Below are positions 1 through 8,091 of a stretch of 24,934 nt of DNA, piece after piece; position 1 is the stretch's first letter; each line of letters opens with the position of its first letter. The translations under genes were made by a program, and so were the position numbers. A model generated the notes under the pieces. It ran no database searches, was not told the origin of the DNA, and saw only the letters and a list, made by a program, of their open reading frames with translations. Source of the DNA: CAVPRW01 sp046727435 [NCBI: bacterium] (GTDB lineage: Bacteria; Tectomicrobia; Entotheonellia; J063); NCBI GenBank assembly GCA_046727435.1, contig JBKPCR010000378.1, positions 1 through 24,934 of the forward strand. Direction: 5' to 3'.

Positions 1-1
1 G

Positions 2-382
2 AGGCGTCGCGGCGCGTCAATCCACGGCGGCTCGCATCTTCATGCCGACACCTTCCAGACCTTTGTGGACGCATACGCCCAGGGGTGCCCCGACAGCCTG
101 CACATCTGGCTTTTGGAGGACTCCGGTGTGCACGCCGCCGATCGTTTCTGTTGGCCGGAGAACGTGTAGGCCCTATGGCTCCCGCCCGACGGCCCGGAGC
201 TGGACCCGAGGGGGCGGGTTTGGCGTGACCTTCAGGACGACCTGGCCTGGCAGCAGTTCATCAGTGTGGATGCGCTACAAGACGACGTCGGCCAATTATT
301 GCGGGGCTATGACGCGCCCACGCTGCAATCGCTCACGGGCTATGCCTACTTGGTAGAGGCAGTTAATACATTATGCTCATAA
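2..382 (+). pseudogene. IS630-family transposase, C-terminal fragment, decayed
   Basis: Frame 2 is open from the window edge to a TAA at 380-382, except for an in-frame TAG at 167-169. The translation resembles the second half of an IS630/Tc1-type DDE transposase. A HIWLLEDSGVHAA stretch matches the region of the second catalytic Asp, followed by a WPENV and LPP-x-x-PELDP-x-x-x-VWRDLQ stretch. In intact members the last motif is LPPYSPELNPIE, with Glu as the third catalytic residue; here that position is Gly (LDPRG). The Asp-Asn pair of the second motif also reads Glu-Asp. Both a stop codon and loss of catalytic residues indicate a dead copy. The 5' part lies outside the window. The family assignment rests on motif memory, not a search. 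Confidence 0.7.
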
Positions 383-579
383 CAAAGTCATATTAGCAAT
401 GCACGGATGTTCTCATCAAAGACATTGCTCATCCACATAAAAATGGGAAAATGTCGATGGCGGCGTGACGCCGACACCCGAGCAGATAGACCAGCACGAG
501 AGGCACATGTCATCCTGCCAGAGGGAGCACGACCTCCGCCGAAAATGGCCCAGGCATAGCGGACCAGGTATGCGGTACA
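383..579. other. Intergenic region before the GTPase pair
   Basis: I see no supported gene here. It lies between the transposase remnant and the first GTPase, so any promoter for the GTPase pair should be here. A short perfect palindrome, GGCGTGACGCC, lies near 462. No clear -35/-10 pair could be assigned. Confidence 0.4.
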
Positions 580-2517
580 ATGATCTTCGAAGGGATCCTC
601 AGCTGCGGGACGAGTGTACGTGAACAGGAGTTGGTGCCGTTGGAACTTACTCCGAAAAACGAAGAGGCTTGTGCCGAGCACCTGGCGCCGCGAGACGAGC
701 CGCTGGCGGCCTGCGACCGGCTGATCGCATTGCTCGAGCGCGCCCTCAGGCTCGAGCCGATCCATGCCGGTGCGCGGGATGACAGGATCCAGGCACCGAT
801 GACGCATTACATCGCTGCCCAGCTACGCATGCGCGTCCGCCCCGCACTCGTACCCGGCTGGCCAGCATACGACCCGGTCCACGTGGCGCTCTTTGGCGGT
901 ACTAACAGCGGTAAATCGACGGTGCTCAACCTCCTCGTGGCCCGCGCCGCCGCAGGCATGCATGCCACGGCACGCTTCAGCCAGCATCCGGAAGCGTACC
1001 ACGCTGGCGCGCTGAATGACCGATGGCTGACCAGCGCTCCATCGCGCTTTTCCGACTATCACTGCTACCGCGACAGACATCCAACGCGGCAGTCCGATGA
1101 CGACCTGACACGCCACGGCTACCGCCCCGCCTTCGCTATCCTCGACCTCGACCGTTTGGAAACTCCGGCGCTGGCCGAGCCCGCGGCGGCAGCAGTCTTC
1201 TGGGACGCTCCCGATTTCTCTACGGAGGAGGCGCAGGCCTATCTCGGCGCCGTGCTCGATGTGGTGGCGCTTGCCGACGTCGTCATTATGACGGTGACCG
1301 ACGAATCCTACGCCGACGACCGCGGCACTGCGCTGCTCCGTATGCTGCAAGATTCCGGCGTGACGCTGCACGTAGTCGCGAACAAGCTCGCAGATGGCCG
1401 TGAACTCCTCCAGGACATCAAGGGTAAGCTGGCCGCCCATAAGCACGGCACGATGCTCAGCCTGCCGTTGGTCAAGGGCCGTACAGCGCAAGAACGTCTC
1501 GGGCACCTCATGGGCACAGCGGAAGCTGAGGCGCTGCGCCAGACCATCGCTTGCGATGTGGCCCGTGGATCGCAGCTGAAGCGCCAGATGCTGGCGGGTG
1601 CGGTCGATTTTCTCCAGCGCCGGCTGGGTGAGGTGTTACGCCCATTGGTCGCTGAGGTCGAGATGGCCAACGCCTGGGGACACATGGCCGAGCGCCTCAC
1701 GCAGCGGGAGCTCCTGGAACGCTACCGCAGCGAGTATCTGGATGGTGAGCGCTACGAAGAGTTCGACCAGATACTCGTCCGTCTGATGGACCTGCTCGAA
1801 ATCCCCGGCGTGGGACCCCTCCTCCGGTTGCTGAGCACGGCAGTGCGAACGCCGTTTCGCCTCGCGAGCAATGTTTTACGAAGCTTCTTGGGAGGCGTCA
1901 AGGGGCAGCCGACGCAGCCACCCGAGCAGGAAGTGCTAAATAGGCTGATCCAGCACTGGCTCGCGGCTTTGCGATCCGAAGCCCAGCTCCTGGCGAGCAC
2001 TGCTTCTCACCCTGGCTGGGCCGACTTGGTGCGCCGGTTGGACAACCTCGACTTTTCTCGGCAGCTGGACCAGACGTTTGAGCACGCTTATGGTACCTAC
2101 CGTCAGACTGTGAGCGAGGAAATCCAGCGCCGGGCCCAAGAGATCTATCACGCCATCGCGCAACGCCCCTGGCTCCTAAAGATCCTCCGAGGCACTAATC
2201 TGATCGTGGACGCCACGAGTATGATGCTCGTGATCAAATCGGGAGGGCTCAACTGGTCGGATGCCGTCCTCGGACCTCTCATCGCTGGACTTCGGCATGC
2301 GCTCCTGGAGGCCGGGCTGGACAAGTACCTGCAGACCCAGCAGCGTCTCCTCAAGCGTAAACAATGGGAGGCGATGCAGGAAGCCGTGGAGGAGCATCTG
2401 GCGCGACCGGTCCGTCACCTCTTCGTGGCGGCAGCTCGTGCTGAGGAACTGGACACCGCTCAGCGCGATGTGGCGCGGCTCAGCCAGGCAGCACGCCTTA
2501 TAGCTCAGGGGGAATAA
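580..2517 (+). CDS. Dynamin-like / large GTPase, first of a tandem pair
   Basis: This 645-residue protein has a G domain followed by a long helical region. The P-loop GGTNSGKS is at residues 106-113. The G3 motif is WDAPD at 208-212 (usual form DxPG), and the G4 motif is NKLAD at 268-272. After about residue 330 the chain is mostly charged helices with heptad-like stretches, plus one moderately hydrophobic segment near 545-575. This matches bacterial dynamin-like or YfjP-type GTPases, which bind GTP and typically act on membranes. The start is uncertain: ATG 580 has no Shine-Dalgarno, whereas AGGAG at 626-630 precedes an in-frame TTG at 640, which would remove 20 residues. The next gene begins 3 nt after the stop and encodes a second GTPase, so the two are probably co-translated and may form a heteromer. 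The exact function is unknown. Confidence 0.8.
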   Translation: MIFEGILSCGTSVREQELVPLELTPKNEEACAEHLAPRDEPLAACDRLIALLERALRLEPIHAGARDDRIQAPMTHYIAAQLRMRVRPALVPGWPAYDPVHVALFGGTNSGKSTVLNLLVARAAAGMHATARFSQHPEAYHAGALNDRWLTSAPSRFSDYHCYRDRHPTRQSDDDLTRHGYRPAFAILDLDRLETPALAEPAAAAVFWDAPDFSTEEAQAYLGAVLDVVALADVVIMTVTDESYADDRGTALLRMLQDSGVTLHVVANKLADGRELLQDIKGKLAAHKHGTMLSLPLVKGRTAQERLGHLMGTAEAEALRQTIACDVARGSQLKRQMLAGAVDFLQRRLGEVLRPLVAEVEMANAWGHMAERLTQRELLERYRSEYLDGERYEEFDQILVRLMDLLEIPGVGPLLRLLSTAVRTPFRLASNVLRSFLGGVKGQPTQPPEQEVLNRLIQHWLAALRSEAQLLASTASHPGWADLVRRLDNLDFSRQLDQTFEHAYGTYRQTVSEEIQRRAQEIYHAIAQRPWLLKILRGTNLIVDATSMMLVIKSGGLNWSDAVLGPLIAGLRHALLEAGLDKYLQTQQRLLKRKQWEAMQEAVEEHLARPVRHLFVAAARAEELDTAQRDVARLSQAARLIAQGE

Positions 2518-2520
2518 GCG

Positions 2521-4254
2521 ATGGCCGAGGATCTGTCGAGGCAGGCGGTGGACACTGCATTAGCGCGTCTGCTGGAAACGGTCAAAACCCCCCGGGCGCT
2601 GCTGCTACGGGCAGAGGACCAAGTCGTGCTCGAGCAGGCGGTGGCGCGGACGCACGCGCAGCTGCGCAGCACCCCAGAGCCCATACTGACAGTAACGCTG
2701 GCGGGCGGCACGGGGGCTGGTAAGAGCACACTGATCAATGCACTGGCAGGGGCGGCGATCGCCGAAACCAGCCCGCGACGTCCCACCACGACAAGGTTTC
2801 ACGTGTATCACCACCGCGACGTCACCTCGGGTGGCCTACCCGTGGAACTCGCCACTGAGGCGATGTTCGTCCCGCACGACCACGCGGCCCTGCGCTCCAA
2901 GGTGATTGTCGACACTCCCGACCTCGACAGCTTCGCCACCCACCACCGCGCGGCCTCCCGTGCTCTGCTGAAGGCTGCTGGGCTTGTACTGTATGTCTTC
3001 AGCCCGCAAAACTACCGCGACGAACGCACCTGGTCGGTGCTCCGCGAGGAGAAACGCTTTAGTGCCTGCGCAGTAGTCCTGAACAAAATAGACCTCGTGA
3101 CACCCGAGGAACTCCAGGCGATCACTGACGACCTACGCCGCGTCTTGGCACGCCTCGGACTCCCGGATGTCCGCATGTTTCGTACCATCGCCACGGCGCA
3201 TCTACCGGGGGAGCATGATCCAACACCGACGTGGGCGGCAGGCGCCGATGACCTGGTGGTGCTGCGCGCCTTTTTGGAGCGTGAGTTGCAGAGTAGCGAC
3301 ATCGCGCGCTTGCTCCATAAACAGCAGGCGCGGGTCTTTGCCCACCTGCAGGCCGAAATAGACCGAGTAGCACCGGCAAAGCTCCTAGAACAGCTCGATG
3401 AGGCGACGCTGGCCGTATCAGAGCGCATCGATCGTGCGGCCACTCGCCTCCATGGAGCGCTCGCCGACCAATTGGCGGTCGCGCAGATGGCCCTCGTCCC
3501 GCGCGCGACGCTCCGCCTCCACGAGCGTTTCTGGGGGCCCTTTCACACCTGGCTGGCGATCATTGATGTGTTGCGCTTCGGCCTCCCTGGCCTTGTGCGC
3601 CGTTTCTTCAATGACGTGCCACAGGGCGATCTCAGCCCGGTCGAGCCGCTCAGCATCCGCAGCAGGTCGACCGCCGCCGACCTGCTGCGCGACGAGGCAG
3701 ACGCAGTGCAGAGTCTGCTCTATGCACGCGGGCTGCCGATCGATCGCTGGCGCACGGTCACCGCGCAGGCAGACGGCAGCCGGTTAATGGCCGACATCGC
3801 TACCACTCTTGAGGCCCACTTTGAAGCGGCCACCACGGCCTCGGCCGGCCGTGGTGGCGCCGTCGTGTGGATGATCAGCACCCTCGGCCGTCTCGTGCCT
3901 GCGGCGTTCGTGCTGATCGGTCTGTACGTGATGGGCCGCGATCTCCTGGCCGGCGACTATCTCGGGCTGCCGCTCCTCGGGCATCTCTTTGCCATGCTGA
4001 CCCTCACCTTCATAGTCCTCCAAGGGGTTGCGAGCCTGTTCCTCCCCGCCGGCGGCCGGTGGCTTGGTCCGGACATTGGACACCAGGCGGTCCGTGAGGT
4101 GCTCAGCCGTACAGTGATCGGCTGGATGAGCGCCTACCGTACTGACCTAGAAGCCGACCTGGCCGATCTCCGTGCACCACTCGCGGCGCTGCAGTCCGCG
4201 CTCGTTGTCGGCCCAACAGCAGACGATCCGACACCAGGCGGATCGCTTCCTTAG
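2521..4254 (+). CDS. Membrane-anchored dynamin-like GTPase, second of pair
   Basis: This 577-residue GTPase has P-loop GGTGAGKST at 62-70, a G2 candidate PTTTRF near 89-94, G3 DTPDLD at 131-136 and G4 NKID at 188-191. The N-terminal half is thus a canonical G domain with better-conserved motifs than its upstream partner. After a helical middle section there are two hydrophobic segments at about 458-476 and 486-508 that look like a membrane hairpin, then a helical tail. This layout (G domain, helical stalk, paired membrane segments near the C-terminus) is typical of bacterial dynamin-like proteins and related GTPases. An AGGGGGAA site lies about 7 nt before ATG 2521. Only 3 nt separate it from the first GTPase gene, so they form an operon. 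The role is inferred as membrane remodelling or quality control; the sequence gives no specific substrate. Confidence 0.82.
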   Translation: MAEDLSRQAVDTALARLLETVKTPRALLLRAEDQVVLEQAVARTHAQLRSTPEPILTVTLAGGTGAGKSTLINALAGAAIAETSPRRPTTTRFHVYHHRDVTSGGLPVELATEAMFVPHDHAALRSKVIVDTPDLDSFATHHRAASRALLKAAGLVLYVFSPQNYRDERTWSVLREEKRFSACAVVLNKIDLVTPEELQAITDDLRRVLARLGLPDVRMFRTIATAHLPGEHDPTPTWAAGADDLVVLRAFLERELQSSDIARLLHKQQARVFAHLQAEIDRVAPAKLLEQLDEATLAVSERIDRAATRLHGALADQLAVAQMALVPRATLRLHERFWGPFHTWLAIIDVLRFGLPGLVRRFFNDVPQGDLSPVEPLSIRSRSTAADLLRDEADAVQSLLYARGLPIDRWRTVTAQADGSRLMADIATTLEAHFEAATTASAGRGGAVVWMISTLGRLVPAAFVLIGLYVMGRDLLAGDYLGLPLLGHLFAMLTLTFIVLQGVASLFLPAGGRWLGPDIGHQAVREVLSRTVIGWMSAYRTDLEADLADLRAPLAALQSALVVGPTADDPTPGGSLP

Positions 4255-4511
4255 AGACATGTGTGATGCGAAACGGTTCACCAAGCGACACAGGGCGGAT
4301 CCTCACCGATACAGGTCTGCTCTCTCTCGACTAATGCCGCTTCCGCATGCTAGGTGGCGGAGGTATCACCTGCCCGTACGAGGATGGTCCAGCATCACCC
4401 TTGGCTTGATCTATCGGTGTGAGGATCGCTACCGGTCAGCGCGCGCTGGCGGAGGGGAGTCGAGAGCCGCGTCACCGCGGGGCAAGATCCCCTGTGAGCA
4501 TGGAGGAACTC
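4255..4511. other. Intergenic region after the GTPase pair
   Basis: I found no convincing gene and no hairpin followed by a T-run. The only clear signal is GGAGGAA at 4502-4508, the ribosome binding site of the following SnoaL-like remnant. Confidence 0.4.
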
Positions 4512-4765
4512 ATGAACGAGGACACCGATATCCAGGCCGTGCAGCAGCTCTATAACGCGTTTGGCCAGGGGAACCTCGACACGATCCTGAACGCCCTAGC
4601 CGACGACGTCGAATGGCATCAGCCAGGCCCACCAACCAGGCCCTTGACGGCGAGTGGGGCATGGTGTTCATGCTCCGTGCGGGCCAGGTGGTGCGCTTGC
4701 GGGCCTATCACGACACCGCCGTGATAGTGACTGCCTTTCGCAGCCTGAGCACCTACCAGGTTTAA
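4512..4765 (+). pseudogene. SnoaL-like / NTF2-fold protein, internally deleted and frameshifted
   Basis: From ATG 4512, with a GGAGGAA site just upstream, the frame reads MNEDTDIQAVQQLYNAFGQG and continues with LADDVEWHQPGPP. This is the usual N-terminus of SnoaL-like or ketosteroid-isomerase-like proteins. The frame then stops making sense. From about 4645 a different frame reads EWGMVFMLRAGQVVRLRAYHD and TAVIVTAFRSL, which is the expected C-terminal half, ending at TAA 4763-4765. Intact proteins have roughly 120-140 residues; here about 40 central residues are missing and the halves are out of frame. Both ends of the fold are recognisable, so this is a deletion remnant rather than a chance ORF. 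No function is expected. Confidence 0.65.
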
Positions 4766-5135
4766 CCGTGAGTCCTGGGGCTAACCCCCGCCACACATGA
4801 GGCTGCCATGTGGGCGACTCCTGTCGCCATGATCCCATGGCCGCGGGGCTCATGTCATTCTTCCCCTAGCCGCCCGCCTCCGAGAAGTGCCGCACCGCCA
4901 CGAGATCGCCCTGAGCCTTGGGCATAACCTGCTCGATGGCGCAGTTCTGGGTGAGCGCGACGGTCACTGTCGTGCGTATCTTCTTTCTCTGGGGCCGGTC
5001 TGTTGACGAGAGCCGTCAGATTGTGCTCACGACCTGCCAGCGGTTGGGTCACGGATCCAGAAGGCATGGTCGCTCCGCCACAGAGTCGCAGTACCGGGGG
5101 AGCGCCGCGATGGCAGAGCCCGCCCCTGATCACCT
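4766..5135. other. Intergenic region with hairpin and short minus-strand frame
   Basis: A perfect 6-bp stem (GGCGAC 4813-4818, GTCGCC 4823-4828, 4-nt loop) follows the SnoaL remnant but has no T-run. On the minus strand an open frame of about 49 codons (5015 down to the TAG at 4866-4868) reads protein-like, including LTQNCAIEQVMPKAQGDLVA. It lacks a convincing start and may be a gene remnant. Nothing else is supported. Confidence 0.35.
4813..4828 (+). terminator. Possible stem-loop after the SnoaL remnant
   Basis: GGCGAC-TCCT-GTCGCC forms a perfect 6-bp stem about 48 nt after the remnant's stop. No U-tract follows, so it is at best a weak or factor-dependent terminator. Confidence 0.25.
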
Positions 5136-5432
5136 TCACGTCCATCGTTGGCAGGCCTGTGCGCGTCGGGCGACGAGCAGTTGGTAGAGCCCGAGCAGAA
5201 TCAGGGCTCCGATCAGCGCCATCACAAAACCCGCGCCCTCTCCAGGGCTATACAGTCCCATCGCCCGCCCGAGCCAGCCGCCGAGCAGCGCGCCCACAAT
5301 GCCAAGCCCGATGGTGATGACAATCCCACCAGGATCGCGCCCTGGCATCGCCAGCTTGGCGAGGGCGCCGACAATCAACCCGAAAATAATCCAGCCTAGT
5401 ACTACAACGAGACTTTTCCCAACTGACGGCAT
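5136..5432 (-). CDS. GlsB/YeaQ/YmgE-family membrane protein with IS-altered N-terminus
   Basis: This 98-residue protein is almost entirely membrane helices with glycine motifs (LGWIIFGLIVGALAKLAMPG, then GIVGALLGGWLG and MALIGALILLGLYQLL). This is the transglycosylase-associated GlsB/YeaQ family of small inner-membrane proteins, typically about 80-90 residues and often stress-induced. The IS701 element ends at 5400, so the first 11 codons (MPSVGKSLVVV) are IS terminal sequence and the native gene begins at LGWII. No Shine-Dalgarno precedes ATG 5432. If the element is removed and one CTAG kept, the frame continues upstream across the old junction to an ATG at 6488-6486 (MRFSFSPAVAG...). The gene was therefore interrupted near its 5' end. 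It could still be expressed as an IS-initiated fusion, but this is uncertain. Confidence 0.75.
   Translation of the reverse strand: MPSVGKSLVVVLGWIIFGLIVGALAKLAMPGRDPGGIVITIGLGIVGALLGGWLGRAMGLYSPGEGAGFVMALIGALILLGLYQLLVARRAQACQRWT
5396..5399. repeat. Target site duplication CTAG, left
   Basis: CTAG immediately outside the left inverted repeat of the IS701 element matches CTAG at 6428-6431. IS701-family elements commonly duplicate 4 bp of YTAR type. Confidence 0.75.
5400..5413 (+). repeat. Left terminal inverted repeat of IS701-family element
   Basis: TACTACAACGAGAC is the exact reverse complement of the sequence at 6414-6427. Together they bound the element. Confidence 0.85.
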
Positions 5433-6359
5433 TGGGTGAGCCGTCGCTTCCGATGGGAGACATACGCCGCATGGTTCCGACGCGGCCAGTAGCCCACGCG
5501 GTTCAGCACTAGCGGGCTGTCAAACTCCCGCTTGGGCAGGACTCCGATCAGCAGCACCTGCACCTGGGGCAAGGTCAAGCCCGGCGCTTTTTTTGAATCT
5601 GCGCTGCCGCCAGACCCGAGTGTCGTGGGGTACTGCGGCAAAGTACCACACACCCAACCCCGCACTCCGGTCCCGCCAGTCGGCAGCGGGCCCAAAGGCT
5701 TCATCACAGGTGACCCAGCGACAGCGCAGGGGGTTCGCCTGCTGCACCGCGTGGATCATCTCCCACCCCAGCATCGGCTTGGTGGTGCACGTGACTTCCC
5801 TGGGTACCCCACAGCGGCGTCGACGCTCGGCATAGGTCGCCTCTGCCACCCACTCCTGCGGCACGTAGAGGCGGCGATTCAGCAGGGTCTAGCCTTGGCC
5901 GCTGGCATCGCCCAAGAAGACCCCCGCTTGACAGTTGGCGCGCTTCCCCACCTCCCCGCCGTACTGGCGTTTCACGCCTACCGATTCGAGTCCCTGTTTG
6001 GGAACATCGCTGCCGTCCAAGATCAACACCCCATCGGCCTCGCCCAGCTCGCGCTCCACCTCCTGCCAGTGACGGTGCAGGAGGGCCGTGTCGTCCCAGC
6101 TCCCCTCACTGATGAACGGTTGCATGGCACGCACCGCATGGGATGTTGCCCCCTCCAAGGCCAGGCCCAGGGGCTCGATCGACGTGCGGGGCAGCTCCAA
6201 CAGCAAGCCCTGGAGGTCTTTGGCAGCCTGCTCCCGCTGCTCGCGGCGCTGGAACAGGGGGCTGTAGAGGGCGTGAGACGCGCGCAACGCCTCCACCAGG
6301 TCTGCCAGGTCACGGGCGGTCAAATCCATCACCGCTGTGGTGTCAATTGTCGGGTTCAT
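5402..6359 (-). pseudogene. IS701-family DDE transposase, broken
   Basis: From ATG 6359 the frame gives a 156-residue N-terminal part including VLILDGSDVPKQG and GVKRQYGGEVGKRANCQAG, the first catalytic Asp region typical of IS701 transposases. It then hits TAG at 5891-5889. The same frame resumes directly with TLLNRRLYVPQEW, another family hallmark, and runs through VTCDEAFG and WYFAAVPHDTRVW. It then loses register. The family's C-terminal signature (RNHAAYVSHRKRRL) appears in a different minus frame near 5430-5480. The lesions are thus one amber stop, a frameshift and loss of roughly 100 or more residues between the middle and the end. The intact protein is usually about 400-450 residues. 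Confidence 0.8.
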
Positions 6360-6413
6360 CCTGCCCTTCTTCTCTGCAAGGGGTTGAGGACAGGCATGAT
6401 ACCATCAAGTAAC

Positions 6414-6427
6414 GTCTCGTTGTAGTA
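6414..6427 (-). repeat. Right terminal inverted repeat of IS701-family element
   Basis: GTCTCGTTGTAGTA is the exact reverse complement of the left end at 5400-5413 and lies upstream of the transposase start. Confidence 0.85.
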
Positions 6428-6431
6428 CTAG
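6428..6431. repeat. Target site duplication CTAG, right
   Basis: This is the second copy of the 4-bp duplication flanking the IS701-family element. Confidence 0.75.
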
Positions 6432-6525
6432 GTTAAGGCCTCGAACGCGGAATATGCCGGCTACTGCTGGACTGAAGGAGAACCGCATCTTCTTCTCAGA
6501 ATGAAAGCGTCTCCCTATCTCTGCT

Positions 6526-6750
6526 TTATGCTTTTGGGCTGTCGAAGATTAAAGCATCTACTTCTTCATCATCTTTCTTCCAACCTGAAAGTGTCTGCTG
6601 CATCGCCCTCTCGATTTGAGACAGATTGGGTCGCCGTCTGCCTCTCTTGACGCCACCGAGGCCCTTCAATTTCGACGAGTACCCAGTGAGAATCACATTG
6701 GTACCACTATGGTATGAAACTTGCCCTTTAAGCTGACTGCTGCTCCCTCA
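6526..6750 (-). pseudogene. Possible C-terminal gene remnant, unknown
   Basis: The minus frame ending at TAA 6528-6526 is open for about 74 codons up to an in-frame TGA near 6751. It encodes a hydrophilic, basic-then-acidic sequence (KLKGLGGVKRGRRRPNLSQI, then ERAMQQTLSGWKKDDEEVDA). The composition is protein-like, but no ATG is available and the only GTG has no ribosome binding site. I do not recognise the family. It may be the tail of a decayed gene. Confidence 0.35.
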
Positions 6751-6831
6751 GGTTGCGGATTGGTGAGGGTGGGTGCGAGTTTATGTGGTATGGGGTGAAT
6801 CCGGGAGCGCCCCATGGTGCTTGTACCTATC

Positions 6832-6852
6832 CCTGCCAGTCCAGTTGGCAGG
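6832..6852. other. 7-bp stem-loop upstream of the operon
   Basis: CCTGCCA (6832-6838) and TGGCAGG (6846-6852) form a perfect stem with a 7-nt loop, about 120 nt before the first operon gene. No T-run follows. It could be an operator-type palindrome or a remnant terminator. Confidence 0.3.
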
Positions 6853-6938
6853 AGCCCGCCTCAGCGTATTAATGTCTACCGCAGGGGTTCGAGAGTGCAG
6901 CCGCTTGAGTGCTGCTACCGCCGATGGTGACAGGGAGT

Positions 6939-6946
6939 GTTATAAC
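6939..6946 (+). promoter_or_regulatory. Possible extended -10 promoter for the glycan operon
   Basis: TGTTATAAC near 6938-6946 fits an extended -10 element (TGn plus TATAAC), and would start a short leader before ATG 6973. No good -35 is visible at the right spacing, so this is tentative. Confidence 0.3.
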
Positions 6947-6972
6947 TTGTGAAGCCCGGGAGACGGTAACAG

Positions 6973-8091
6973 ATGAGCAAACAAGTGCTGATTACAGGGG
7001 GAGCTGGGTTTATTGGCTCGCACCTGGCAGATGAGCTGCTGGGGCATGGTTACCGCGTCCGCGCCCTCGATCTGATAACTACGCAAGTTCATGGGCTGGA
7101 ACGGCAGAGACCTCATTATCTCGATCCTGAGGTTGAGCTGATCATTGGCGATATTCGCGATCCAGTGATAGTGGGCTGCGCGCTTCAAGGGATCGACGCG
7201 GTTTATCATTTCGCGGCGGCCGTCGGTGTCGGGCAAAGCATGTATGAAATTGCTCACTATACAAGTACGAATAATCTTGGCACTGCGGTCCTGCTTGAAG
7301 CCCTTATTGAACACCCGGTTGAACAACTCATCGTGGCTTCGAGCATGAGCCTCTATGGGGAGGGGCTTTACCGTGCGCCCGATGGTACCATATCCGACGG
7401 GGTACAACGGCCGCCCACCCCATTCAAGGCTGGAACATGGGAAGTTCATGACGCCAAAGGCCAGCTTTTGACACCGGTTCCCACCCCCGAGACAAAGACG
7501 CCATCCCCCTCCTCTATTTATGCCCTTTCTAAGTTTGACCAGGAACAGCTATGCCTGACGATCGGCCGGGTATATGGAATACCAACGGTCGCCTTGCGTT
7601 TTTTCAATGTTTTTGGCCCGCGGCAAGCGCTTTCAAACCCGTATACCGGCGTGTTGGCCATCTTCACGTCACGCTTGCTGAGCGGGAAGCCCCCCCTGAT
7701 CTATGAGGATGGCGATCAACGGCGTGACTTCGTCAGCGTTGCTGATGTCGTCCAAGCTTGCCGCTTGGCCTTGGAAGTGCCCGAGGCGGCGGGGCAGGTG
7801 TTCAACGTGGGCAGTGGCCGGCATTACACCGTGCGCACGATTGCTTGGCGTATAGCCGCATTACTAGGGAAAGAGCATATCCAGCCAGAAATCAGTGGTC
7901 GGTATCGGGCCGGCGACGTGCGGCATTGTTTTGCCGATATTACCTTAGCCCGCAAAGTACTCGGCTACGAACCACAAGTGGCGATGGACGATGGCCTGCA
8001 ACAGTTTGCCTCGTGGGTAGAGAGCCAGATAAGCTTCGATCACGGTGCAGAGGCATATGCCGAACTTGAGGCGCGGGGGTTGACACGATGA
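6973..8091 (+). CDS. NAD-dependent nucleotide-sugar epimerase/dehydratase
   Basis: This 372-residue extended short-chain dehydrogenase has the NAD-binding GGAGFIGS at 9-16. The catalytic Ser region is ASSMSLYG at 122-129 and the Tyr-Lys pair is Y183/K187 (YALSK). Its C-terminal RRDFVSVADVVQA stretch is typical of UDP-glucose 4-epimerase-like enzymes. Such enzymes epimerise or dehydrate nucleotide sugars in the cytoplasm. An insert of about 35 residues between the catalytic Ser and Tyr (about 135-170) is longer than in GalE and may shape the substrate pocket; the substrate cannot be deduced. GGGAGA lies about 11 nt before the ATG. It is the first gene of the glycan operon, and its TGA overlaps the next start (ATGA at 8088-8091), which indicates translational coupling. 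Confidence 0.9.
   Translation: MSKQVLITGGAGFIGSHLADELLGHGYRVRALDLITTQVHGLERQRPHYLDPEVELIIGDIRDPVIVGCALQGIDAVYHFAAAVGVGQSMYEIAHYTSTNNLGTAVLLEALIEHPVEQLIVASSMSLYGEGLYRAPDGTISDGVQRPPTPFKAGTWEVHDAKGQLLTPVPTPETKTPSPSSIYALSKFDQEQLCLTIGRVYGIPTVALRFFNVFGPRQALSNPYTGVLAIFTSRLLSGKPPLIYEDGDQRRDFVSVADVVQACRLALEVPEAAGQVFNVGSGRHYTVRTIAWRIAALLGKEHIQPEISGRYRAGDVRHCFADITLARKVLGYEPQVAMDDGLQQFASWVESQISFDHGAEAYAELEARGLTR

Larger units (their letters stand above)
5400..6427 (-). mobile_element. IS701-family insertion sequence, shortened and dead
   Basis: This is a 1028-bp element bounded by perfect 14-bp inverted repeats (5400-5413 and 6414-6427) and flanked by CTAG duplications. Intact members are about 1.3-1.5 kb, so it has lost internal sequence. 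Its only gene is the broken transposase on the minus strand. It sits in the 5' end of the GlsB-type gene at 5136-5432. Retained ends and target duplication show it arrived by transposition and later decayed in place. Confidence 0.82.
6433..6972. other. 540-nt region between the IS and the glycan operon
   Basis: It holds the displaced 5' end of the GlsB-type gene (to about 6488, minus strand), a minus-strand orphan reading frame (6526-6750), a 7-bp hairpin (6832-6852) and a possible operon promoter near 6941. No complete gene is supported. Confidence 0.5.

Noticed and set aside
42-356. A plus-strand 104-codon ORF at the window start
   Set aside because: It is a shadow. A neighbouring frame gives clear IS630-type motifs, while this one is rich in Arg, Ser, Pro and Thr without motifs.
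823-1506. Long minus-strand ORF opposite the first GTPase
   Set aside because: It lies fully antisense to a gene with clear G motifs; its residue mix is typical of a shadow in GC-rich DNA.
3012-3443. 143-codon minus ORF opposite the second GTPase
   Set aside because: It is rich in Ser, Arg and Ala, has no motif and is antisense to a well-supported gene.
4866-5015. Minus-strand frame reading LTQNCAIEQVMPKAQGDLVA
   Set aside because: It is protein-like but only about 49 codons long, with no start or ribosome site; kept only as a note in the intergenic entry.
5532-6425. 297-codon plus-strand ORF across the IS701 element
   Set aside because: The opposite strand carries transposase motifs. Long antisense ORFs are common in GC-rich insertion sequences, and this one shows no known family.
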